NCBI GenBank assembly: GCA_944386655.1
Contig: CALXBX010000058.1
Coordinates: 1 to 35,863 of the forward strand
DNA from: an uncultured Clostridia bacterium
Lineage (GTDB): Bacteria; Bacillota; Clostridia; TANB77; CAG-508
DNA: 35,863 nucleotides
Direction of reading: 5' to 3'
Shown here in pieces: positions 1 through 6,644 of this stretch (positions are counted from its first letter, which is position 1; every line of letters starts with the position of its first letter). The notes beneath the pieces were generated by a model. That model was not told the origin of the DNA. It saw only the letters and a program-made list of their open reading frames with translations, and did no database searches. A program made the translations under genes and the position numbers.

Positions 1-70
1 TATACATCTAATAAAATTATATCAAATTATGGTAACTAAATCAAGGCTAAGAATTTTTAATAAAGATTTG

Positions 71-102
71 TGCCTTTCGCAGACGAAGCGAAAGCGAAGG
101 CA
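71..102. repeat. Imperfect GC-rich inverted repeat
   Basis: TGCCTTTCGC at 71-80 can pair, with one bulged base, with GCGAAGGCA at 94-102. The stretch between also repeats GCGAA units. It is clearly richer in G+C than the surrounding AT-rich sequence and lies outside any gene. It could be a small hairpin or the remnant of a palindromic repeat. No function is assigned, and bases 1-124 hold nothing else I can support. Confidence 0.3.
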
Positions 103-119
103 AGAAAGGAATGATAGTA

Positions 120-169
120 AAAATGAAGAAACAAGGCAGCTTCCGTAATGGAAGCTGCCTTGTTTCTTC
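120..169 (-). terminator. Rho-independent terminator of the minus-strand gene at 201-1193
   Basis: A perfect 20-bp stem is formed by 125-144 and 150-169 with the five-base loop GTAAT. Read on the minus strand, the stem is followed by ATTTTTAC, a short U tract. It lies just downstream of the stop codon at 201. The other strand has little U tract, so it mainly serves the minus-strand gene. Confidence 0.85.
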
Positions 170-200
170 TATGTTAGATTAAAAAGGTATAAAATCAAAT

Positions 201-1193
201 CTATCGTTGTAATCTTTGCTCTTCTTTCTTGGCAGTAGCAGATAAATTATTTCTGGATGCAGATAATCTATCTGTATTGCTTCCCGTCTCTAATTTTGGA
301 GAAATTCTAACAATTTTCCCGTTAGCATCTTTCTTATAGCCTATTGGAACCATGCCTGTATTCATGTATAACTGCTCCGCATTTTTTTGTAAGGCACTTT
401 CTAAAGAAACCATAGCTTTAGATTTATCATCTTTTCCGCCGGAATCTCTCACATCATATTTTATAAAATCCCTTAAAGAATTCTCTTGCTTTTTTTCTGT
501 ATCTCTTCTCTTTTCTAGTATTCCTAAACGAACTAATCTATCTTCCCAATTCGTATGTTCCGCTAAGTTAACGCTTCTATTTCCTATCTTTTCAGCTACA
601 GCAAAACAATGTAATACTTGCGTCTTAAAACATTCCCATTCCTTTGGAGATTTCATTTTAGAACTTGCTAAATCTTCCAACTTTGAGGTTAAGTCATCAC
701 CATATTTCATAATAGCAACACCAATGTCTGGGGTAATTCCGTATTGCTTCATGGACATTTCTACTCTTGAGAATCGTTGGACAGGATTAGCACCTCCCAT
801 TAGTAAATAGTAAGCTACCATATTTTCATATTTTTGCATTATTTGTGCATCTTGCTGTCTAACACTTGGAAGTAATACTTTTCTGGTGTTTCTAAAATTC
901 TTAGTGGATTCTAAAATGTCAGACTCTAACATTGTTTCTGCCTGTAATTCTTGCGGAAATTGCTTTATAAAATGTAGGGTGTCTTGATACATTTCTATAC
1001 TATTTTTATCTATAAGCATAGGAGAAATAAGTATCCCTTTTTCATAAAATAAAGAAATTTTGTTCTTGACTATATCCAAACACGAAGTATCAGGCGTACT
1101 TTTTCTATTAAATAGAGATCTTTTTTGAGGAATACTTTTCTGAAACTCTTTTAAATATTCCAAAGTATTTTTTCTATTCTCCTTTAAATCCAT
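201..1193 (-). CDS. Protein of unknown function, 330 aa
   Basis: I do not recognise this family. The protein is hydrophilic and lysine/glutamate-rich, with no signal peptide or membrane segment, so it is probably cytoplasmic. The middle part (about residues 85-220) looks largely helical. The last 80 residues are highly charged and low in complexity, ending in a K/E/R/Q-rich tail. The start is the ATG at 1193, preceded by AGGAGA at a normal distance and by a consensus promoter. It is a single-gene transcript with its own terminator and is transcribed divergently from the ZIP transporter gene. Base composition matches its neighbours, and the promoter and terminator argue for a real, expressed gene. 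Confidence 0.8.
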   Translation of the reverse strand: MDLKENRKNTLEYLKEFQKSIPQKRSLFNRKSTPDTSCLDIVKNKISLFYEKGILISPMLIDKNSIEMYQDTLHFIKQFPQELQAETMLESDILESTKNFRNTRKVLLPSVRQQDAQIMQKYENMVAYYLLMGGANPVQRFSRVEMSMKQYGITPDIGVAIMKYGDDLTSKLEDLASSKMKSPKEWECFKTQVLHCFAVAEKIGNRSVNLAEHTNWEDRLVRLGILEKRRDTEKKQENSLRDFIKYDVRDSGGKDDKSKAMVSLESALQKNAEQLYMNTGMVPIGYKKDANGKIVRISPKLETGSNTDRLSASRNNLSATAKKEEQRLQR

Positions 1194-1217
1194 TTCATCA
1201 TCTCCTGTTACCTATCA

Positions 1218-1246
1218 ATTATACCATTTCTTTAACATATAGTCAA
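1218..1246 (-). promoter_or_regulatory. Sigma-A-type promoter for the 201-1193 gene
   Basis: On the minus strand TTGACT (1246-1241) is followed by a 17-base spacer and TATAAT (1223-1218). It sits 25 bases upstream of the start codon, so the leader is very short. Ribosome binding site AGGAGA lies between it and the ATG at 1193. Confidence 0.8.
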
Positions 1247-1327
1247 AAAAATAGGGAATAGGCAAAACAGCATAATCTACAGAAAAAAACATATATTAAA
1301 ATAAATAGGAGAAAGAAGGGATAGAGA

Positions 1328-2069
1328 ATTAACGAGATCATAAAAACCACATGCATAGGATTATTTTTTGGAACGTTTGGCACAACCATAGGAGGCATAT
1401 TAGGTGTTGTATGTAAGAAAGAGTCAAAAAAATTTTTAAGTTTTATTTTAGCATTTGCATCAGGACTAATGCTTGCTATTATTTGCTTTGATTTAATACC
1501 AGAAGCGTTAGAGATAACTAGTATTGCTACTGTTATTTTGGGAATTTTATTGGGAATTATTATTATGATAGGATGCGATGTAGTAGTACAACGAAAATTT
1601 AATAGAAAAACCAAAAATCAGCAAAAGAGCCAACTTTTAAAAACAGGCATGGTTGTTAGTATAGGATTGGCTCTGCACAATTTCCCAGAGGGCTTAGCTA
1701 TTGGCTCTGGATTTGGAGCATCCCTAACACTTGGCTATTCCCTAGCCATTGCTATTTGTTTGCATGATATACCAGAAGGCATCTCCATGGCAGTTCCTAT
1801 GAAAAATGGTGGTATGCCAGCAGCCAAAGTCATTTTTTATGTGATACTATCTGGAATAACCACTGGAATAGGAGCATTTTTTGGAGCAATTGTAGGAGGA
1901 ATTTCCAAAGAAATAATTGCTTTATGTTTGAGTTTTGCAGCAGGTGCAATGCTGTACATCGTCTCTCGGAGAACTAATACCAGAATCTAATCAATTATAT
2001 AAAGGAAGAATGACAGCCGTAGGAAATATCTTAGGTTTTCTAATAGGAATGGTAGCTATGTCGTTATAA
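1328..2069 (+). CDS. ZIP-family metal (zinc) transporter, read through a +1 frameshift at 1967; AUU start
   Basis: A polytopic membrane protein of the ZIP family (ZupT/GufA-like), expected to carry Zn(II) or related divalent metals into the cytoplasm. Frame 1328-1966 gives 213 residues. It contains the two diagnostic metal-site helices: HNFPEG near residue 117 and HDIPEG near residue 146. The frame then meets CGG at 1967 and would stop at 1990. Dropping the C at 1967 and continuing from 1968 gives 33 more residues, including the family's SGELIPES sequence and the last membrane helix, ending at 2069. The total of 246 aa is normal for the family. No ATG, GTG or TTG exists in frame before residue 48, which lies inside a membrane helix. 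The expected N-terminus (Met-Asn-Glu-Ile in place of Ile-Asn-Glu-Ile) starts at ATT 1328, seven bases after AAGGG. With two oddities it could also be a decaying gene, but the frameshift copies two other genes here. Confidence 0.75.
1964..1972 (+). other. +1 frameshift site TCT-CGG-AGA in the ZIP gene
   Basis: Frame 0 reads Val-Ser-CGG and then stops seven codons later. Skipping C1967 reads Ser-GGA-GAA, giving the conserved Ser-Gly-Glu-Leu-Ile-Pro-Glu. No residue needs to be added or lost. It is the first of three sites of the form NNT-CGG-ARR in this window. Confidence 0.7.
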
Positions 2070-2178
2070 AAAACGTTAATAATTTTGATATCACGAAATA
2101 ATTTATAACTAAATTATAGTTATTTCGACAAAACAAAATAACTCTCTAAATTAGAATCATAACGATAAGTGAAAGATA

Positions 2179-2207
2179 TTGACAAAAGAAACAAAAACGA
2201 CTATAAT
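2179..2207 (+). promoter_or_regulatory. Consensus sigma-A promoter of the ATPase gene
   Basis: TTGACA at 2179-2184, a 17-base spacer, and TATAAT at 2202-2207: an exact match to the consensus. Transcription would start near 2214, at the centre of the palindrome that overlaps the -10 box. Confidence 0.85.
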
Positions 2208-2230
2208 AATATTGAATATTATTATAGTCG
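2198..2230. promoter_or_regulatory. Perfect 33-bp palindrome over the -10 box and start site: candidate operator
   Basis: Arms 2198-2213 and 2215-2230 are perfect reverse complements of 16 bases around a single central G. The palindrome covers the -10 box and the expected transcription start, and ends 14 bases before the ATG at 2245. Such a position suits a repressor operator. It cannot be a good RNA hairpin, since transcription would start near its middle and there is only one loop base. Confidence 0.6.
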
Positions 2231-2244
2231 AAAGAGGTAGAAAT

Positions 2245-3462
2245 ATGAAATATATAAAAAGAAATGCAGAAGAAGTTATAAAAAAGGCAGAAAAAATGTT
2301 TAAAGCCATACTTGTAACAGGAGCAAGACAAGTAGGCAAAACTACCATGCTTAAAAATTTGAAACCGGATATACAGTATGTAACTTTGGATGATATGCTT
2401 TTAAATCAATCTGCACAAGAAGAACCAGAAATGTTTTTAAAGTCGAATCAACCACCTATCATTATAGATGAGGTACAATATGCGCCGGATTTATTAAGAT
2501 ATATAAAAATTGTAGTGGATAATAGTAACGAAAAGGCAATGTTTTATTTGACTGGTTCACAACAGTTTCATTTAATGAAAAACATTAGTGAAAGTCTAGC
2601 TGGTAGAATTGGAATAATAAATTTATTAGGTTTAAGTTTAAGAGAAATAAAAGAAAATAATTTTAATATGCCATTTACACCAAGAGAGGAATATTTGGAA
2701 GAAAGAAAGAAATATAAAATGAGTATTCCATATGAAGAAATCTGGGATATCATTCATAAGGGTGCAATGCCAGCGCTATACCAAGAAGAAAGTGATGCAG
2801 AAATGTTTTTCTCCATGTATGTGAATACTTACATAGAAAGAGATGTAAGAAATTTAACACAAGTAGGAGATACACTTCAATTTCTAAAATTTATGACAGC
2901 TTTAGCGAGTAGGATAGGTCAGTTATTAAATTTGAATAGTGTGGCAAATGAAGTAGGAATTAGTTTGCCAACAGCACAAAGATGGTTATCCATTTTGATT
3001 TCTTCTAATATAGTATATCTTTTAGAACCTTATTATAATAATATCATGAAAAGAGCAGTAAAGACACCAAAAATATATTTTTTAGATACAGGTTTGGCAG
3101 CCTATTTAACAAAGTGGAAAAATAAAGAGGTATTAGAAGCTGGAAATATGGCAGGAAACTTTTTTGAAAATTTTGTGATTGTTGAAATTCTAAAGAGTTA
3201 TTATAATGCAGGAGAATTACGACCACCACTATATTTTTATAGAGATAAGGAAAAAAGAGAAATTGACCTAGTAATAGAACAAAATGGAACATTATATCCA
3301 ATAGAAATAAAAAAATCAGCAAAGCCAACAAAAAATATGATAGAAAATTTCAGCGTATTAGATAAAGTAAGTAAAGTGGGGGAAGGAGCAATCATTTGCA
3401 TGTATGATAGAATACTGGATTTAGACGAAAAAAATAAAGCAATTCCCTATAGCTATTTATAA
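2245..3462 (+). CDS. AAA-family ATPase with C-terminal DUF4143 domain, 405 aa
   Basis: Predicted cytoplasmic P-loop ATPase of the AAA_14/DUF4143 type, a large family of poorly understood function, common in accessory gene sets. Walker A GARQVGKT is at residues 26-33 and the Walker B strand IIIDE at about 72-76. A winged-helix-like stretch follows near 230-260. The C-terminal part contains FYRDKEKREIDLVIE followed by PIEIKKS, resembling the D...ExK strands of a PD-(D/E)XK nuclease fold, as is usual for DUF4143 proteins. The start is the ATG at 2245, with AGAGG just upstream. An upstream TTG at 2179 in the same frame is rejected because it is part of the -35 box. The gene stands alone and appears tightly controlled by the palindrome over its promoter. 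The substrate is unknown. Confidence 0.85.
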   Translation: MKYIKRNAEEVIKKAEKMFKAILVTGARQVGKTTMLKNLKPDIQYVTLDDMLLNQSAQEEPEMFLKSNQPPIIIDEVQYAPDLLRYIKIVVDNSNEKAMFYLTGSQQFHLMKNISESLAGRIGIINLLGLSLREIKENNFNMPFTPREEYLEERKKYKMSIPYEEIWDIIHKGAMPALYQEESDAEMFFSMYVNTYIERDVRNLTQVGDTLQFLKFMTALASRIGQLLNLNSVANEVGISLPTAQRWLSILISSNIVYLLEPYYNNIMKRAVKTPKIYFLDTGLAAYLTKWKNKEVLEAGNMAGNFFENFVIVEILKSYYNAGELRPPLYFYRDKEKREIDLVIEQNGTLYPIEIKKSAKPTKNMIENFSVLDKVSKVGEGAIICMYDRILDLDEKNKAIPYSYL

Positions 3463-3504
3463 CAAAAAATGATAGAATAAAACAAAAAAAGAGAGGAAAA
3501 ACGA

Positions 3505-3982
3505 ATGAAAGTAATGTTTGTGTGTACAGGAAATATATGTAGAAGTGCCATGGCAGAGGGAATATTCCGTAAAATAGTAAAAGATCATCGGAAAAGAGGA
3601 TAAAATACAAGTGTATTCTTGCGGAATTTATGCAGATACAGGAGACTTCGCAACAGAAGAAGCCGTAAGGGCTGTACAAAAATATGAGGTAGATATTAGA
3701 AATCATCGAGCAACCAATGTAAGAGAAGCAAATGTAGAAAAAATGGATTTTGTTTTTTGCGCTACCTATCGTCATAAACAAATGATTCTTACCCTATATC
3801 CTTCGATGGAAGGAAAAGTATATACCATAAAAGAATATGCAAATGCAGGGAAAAAAGAAGGAATAGATATTGCAGATCCTTGGGGCTGTAGTTATGAGGT
3901 ATATACAAGATGTGCTGAAGAAATAAAAGAAAACTTAGAAAAAATTTATGAACAAATGGAAGAAAAAGGGTTGACGAAATAA
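3505..3982 (+). CDS. Low-molecular-weight protein tyrosine phosphatase, read through a +1 frameshift at 3589
   Basis: Cytoplasmic phosphatase of the LMW-PTP family, which removes phosphate from protein tyrosine (or, in YwlE relatives, arginine) residues. The start at 3505 follows GAGAGG. Frame 0 begins MKVMFVCTGNICRSAMAEG with the complete C(X)5R loop (Cys7, Arg13). It meets CGG at 3589 and would stop at 3603 after 32 residues. Skipping C3589 gives 130 further residues, including the general-acid Asp in DPWG (about residue 124), and stops at 3982. The total of 158 aa is standard. Catalytic Cys and catalytic Asp are therefore in different frames, so neither half can work alone. The residue after Asn in the loop is Ile, which favours tyrosine over arginine phosphatase activity (YwlE has Thr). 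The pcrA promoter begins inside its last codons. Confidence 0.8.
3586..3594 (+). other. +1 frameshift site CAT-CGG-AAA in the phosphatase gene
   Basis: Frame 0 after His28 reads CGG AAA AGA GGA TAA. Skipping C3589 reads GGA AAA GAG GAT AAA and continues to a normal C-terminus. Same layout as the ZIP and mreB sites: T, then CGG in frame, then A and purines. Confidence 0.8.
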
Positions 3983-3999
3983 GAAAAATAGGATACAAT
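3971..3999 (+). promoter_or_regulatory. Promoter of pcrA
   Basis: TTGACG (3971-3976), a 17-base spacer, TACAAT (3994-3999). The -35 box lies in the last codons of the phosphatase gene. The leader up to the ATG at 4037 contains AAAGGAG at a proper distance. Confidence 0.7.
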
Positions 4000-4036
4000 A
4001 GAAAACGAACAAAAATTTGTTTTAAAAGGAGAAATC

Positions 4037-6361
4037 ATGTCAGAGTTAATAGATGGTTTAAATAATAAACAAAAAGAAGCGGTTATGGCTACACAAGGTC
4101 CATGTCTTGTAATTGCAGGAGCTGGTAGTGGAAAAACAAAAGTATTAACACACAAAATTGCATATTTAATGCAAGAAGAAAAAGTGCTACCATGGAATAT
4201 TTTAGCCATTACTTTTACCAATAAAGCCGCTAACGAAATGAAAGAAAGAATAGAAACATTAGTGGGAGAAGCAGCCAAAGATATTTGGATGGGTACTTTC
4301 CATTCTATTTGTGTGCGTATATTAAGAAAGTTTATCGATAGAATTGGTTTTGATAGTTCTTTTCTTATTTTTGATGCAAGCGACCAAAAAACATTGGTAA
4401 AAGAATGTTTAAAAGCTCTAAATATAGATGATAAATTATTCAGCGAAAGAGGAGTGCTTGCAGAAATTAGTAATGCAAAAAACGAATTATTAGAGCCAGA
4501 AGCCTATAGTAGAAAATATGCAGGAGACTATCGCAAGAGTAAAATAGCAGAGATCTATGCGCTATATCAAAAACGTTTAAAAGAAAATAATGCGGTAGAC
4601 TTTGATGATATTATTAACAATACCATTAAAATTTTATCAGAAAATCCAGATGTATTAGAATATTATACAGAAAAGTTCAAATATATTTTAGTGGACGAAT
4701 ATCAAGATACCAACAAAGCACAATTTACCTTAGTAACCATACTTGCTTCTAAATATGGGAATATCACAGTAGTAGGAGATAACGACCAAGGAATTTATAG
4801 CTTTAGAGGAGCAGATATTTCTAATATTTTAAATTTTGAAAAGGACTTTCCAGGAACGAAAATTGTAAAATTAGAGCAAAATTATCGTTGTACAGGAAAT
4901 ATTTTAAAAGCAGCCAATAGTGTCATTAAACATAATGAAACAAAATATGATAAAAAACTTTGGACGGAAAATGGAGAAGGAACCTTGCCACAGATTTATC
5001 AAGGAGAAGATGAGTATGACGAGGCAAGATTTGTAGTAGAAGAAATTCGTCATTTAAAAAGAGAAGAATTAGACCATTATTCTGATTTTGCCATTCTTTA
5101 TCGTATGAACTCACAATCCAGAGCCTTGGAAGATATTCTAAGAAGAGAGGATATTCCTTATAAAATAGTAGGAGGATTAAAATTCTACGAAAGAAAGGAA
5201 ATTAAAGATGCTATTAGTTATTTACGATTAATAGCAAATCCATCGGATAACATTTCCTTAAAAAGAATTATTAATGAACCAAAAAGAGGAATTGGAAAAA
5301 CCAGTTTAGACCATATACAAGAAATTGCAGAAAGTCAGGGAATTTCTATGTATGAGGTAATTAAGCATGCAGATGATTTTGGTCAACCAAGAGTTTATGC
5401 GAACGCAAAGGAATTTATCGATACCATAGAAAACTTAAGAAGTCAAAAAGAAGAAATCAAAATTTCAGATTTATTAAAAGAAACATTAAATAAAACAGGC
5501 TATACGAAAGCATTAGAGCAAGAAAATACCATAGAGGCAGAAAGTAGAATACAAAACTTAGAAGAGTTGGTAACTGTTGCAGTAGAGTTTGAAGAAGAAT
5601 TTGCAGAAAATGGCTTATCCGACTTCCTAGAAAGCATTAGTTTATCTTCCGATATTGACAGTTTAGAGGACCAAGAAGACAGTGTTACGTTAATGACTTT
5701 GCATAGTGCAAAAGGATTAGAGTTCCCTGTTGTGTTTTTGGTGGGAATGGAAGAGGGAATTTTCCCAGGCTATCAATCCGTAGGGGAACCAAAAGAATTA
5801 GAAGAAGAAAGACGTTTATTTTATGTAGGAATCACAAGGGCAAAACAACATTTATATCTAACCTGTGCCAAAAGAAGAACTATTTTCGGTTCTACTAGTT
5901 ATAATGCCGTTTCTAGATTTGTAAAAGAAATTCCAGAAGAATTGCTAGATGGCTATGAACAAATGCAAGAAAATATGGGACAAGAAGAGTTTGAAGATAG
6001 TAGTTTTGGCTGGTCTTACGGAAAAAATTATGCAGGAAAAGTAAAAACATATAAATTTGATGAAGCAGTGGGCGTAAAAACAGCAGCAAGTTCTATTACA
6101 ACAGCGCAAAAACAACCAACGCAAAACTCTTTTGCTTTTAGAACAGCAGAAAGCTTTTTACAAAGTTTAAATGCCAATAAAAAGACAGTGGATATTGGAA
6201 ACTATAAAGAGGGACAAAGAGTTTATCATAAAAAATTTGGAGAAGGAACCATCAGTAGTATAGAGCCAGAAGGAGACGATGCCAAAGTAGATATTGCTTT
6301 TGATAAAGTAGGGCATAAACGCTTAATGGCAAAATTTGCAGGCTTAGAAATATTAGATTAG
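4037..6361 (+). CDS. pcrA: UvrD/PcrA-type ATP-dependent DNA helicase
   Basis: Superfamily 1A 3'-5' DNA helicase, used in repair, plasmid replication and clearing of recombination proteins and replication/transcription conflicts. The 774 aa length is normal for PcrA. Seen in order: Walker A GAGSGKT (28-34), the TFTNKAA motif (about 55), Walker B DEYQD (about 220), the GDNDQGIYSFRGA motif (about 250), the QNYRCT motif, TLHSAKGLEFPVVF (about 553), the EERRLFYVGITRAK motif (about 593-607). A C-terminal Tudor-like domain with GQRVYHKKFGEGTI begins near 728; this is the part known in PcrA to contact RNA polymerase. The start at 4037 follows AAAGGAG. It is transcribed alone from its own promoter and ends in a good terminator. 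It contains no in-frame CGG codon but does use CGT, CGC and CGA. Confidence 0.95.
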   Translation: MSELIDGLNNKQKEAVMATQGPCLVIAGAGSGKTKVLTHKIAYLMQEEKVLPWNILAITFTNKAANEMKERIETLVGEAAKDIWMGTFHSICVRILRKFIDRIGFDSSFLIFDASDQKTLVKECLKALNIDDKLFSERGVLAEISNAKNELLEPEAYSRKYAGDYRKSKIAEIYALYQKRLKENNAVDFDDIINNTIKILSENPDVLEYYTEKFKYILVDEYQDTNKAQFTLVTILASKYGNITVVGDNDQGIYSFRGADISNILNFEKDFPGTKIVKLEQNYRCTGNILKAANSVIKHNETKYDKKLWTENGEGTLPQIYQGEDEYDEARFVVEEIRHLKREELDHYSDFAILYRMNSQSRALEDILRREDIPYKIVGGLKFYERKEIKDAISYLRLIANPSDNISLKRIINEPKRGIGKTSLDHIQEIAESQGISMYEVIKHADDFGQPRVYANAKEFIDTIENLRSQKEEIKISDLLKETLNKTGYTKALEQENTIEAESRIQNLEELVTVAVEFEEEFAENGLSDFLESISLSSDIDSLEDQEDSVTLMTLHSAKGLEFPVVFLVGMEEGIFPGYQSVGEPKELEEERRLFYVGITRAKQHLYLTCAKRRTIFGSTSYNAVSRFVKEIPEELLDGYEQMQENMGQEEFEDSSFGWSYGKNYAGKVKTYKFDEAVGVKTAASSITTAQKQPTQNSFAFRTAESFLQSLNANKKTVDIGNYKEGQRVYHKKFGEGTISSIEPEGDDAKVDIAFDKVGHKRLMAKFAGLEILD

Positions 6362-6385
6362 AAAGAAAAGCTAGGAATCCCTAGG

Positions 6386-6424
6386 AAAAAATAAAGGTAG
6401 TGAATGAGACTATCTTTATTTTTT
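6386..6424 (+). terminator. Terminator after pcrA
   Basis: A 16-bp stem (6386-6401 with 6409-6424, one G-U pair) and the seven-base loop GAATGAG. The 3' arm ends in a T run. It lies 25 bases after the pcrA stop. Confidence 0.75.
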
Positions 6425-6573
6425 GCCTAAAAATAGCACAATACAAGTAATAGAACAAGAAAAAGCTTTTAAGAAAAATGTAATCAAAATGTAAAAAAAT
6501 AAAAATAATGTCACAAAAAGGCAAATCCGTAAAAGAAAAAAGAATGAGGAAAGAATACGCAAAAAACAAGCTA
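6425..6573. other. AT-rich intergenic stretch, nothing recognised
   Basis: Between the pcrA terminator and the promoter at 6574 the sequence is poly-A-rich on the plus strand. It has no open frame with a ribosome binding site and no clear secondary structure. Confidence 0.5.
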
Positions 6574-6602
6574 TTTACGATAAGAAAAATAAAGAGTACA
6601 AT
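6574..6602 (+). promoter_or_regulatory. Probable promoter of the 2122-aa surface protein gene
   Basis: TTTACG (6574-6579), a 17-base spacer and TACAAT (6597-6602). The -35 box is a weaker match than others here, but the spacing and the -10 box equal those of the pcrA promoter. The ATG at 6645 follows GGGAGG. Confidence 0.5.
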
Positions 6603-6644
6603 AGAATATAAGATAAAAAGGGATATTGGACAAGGGAGGAAAAT

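Noticed and set aside
352..810. Plus-strand open frame opposite the 330-aa gene
   Set aside because: Antisense shadow: no promoter or ribosome binding site, and unusual Ser/Phe-rich composition from reading an AT-rich gene backwards.
2092..2134. AT-rich hairpin after the ZIP gene as a terminator
   Set aside because: The arms pair only in part and no U run follows, so it was not called.
2179..2244. Upstream TTG start of the AAA ATPase
   Set aside because: The TTG is part of the TTGACA -35 box; the ATG at 2245 has a ribosome binding site and begins the conserved sequence.
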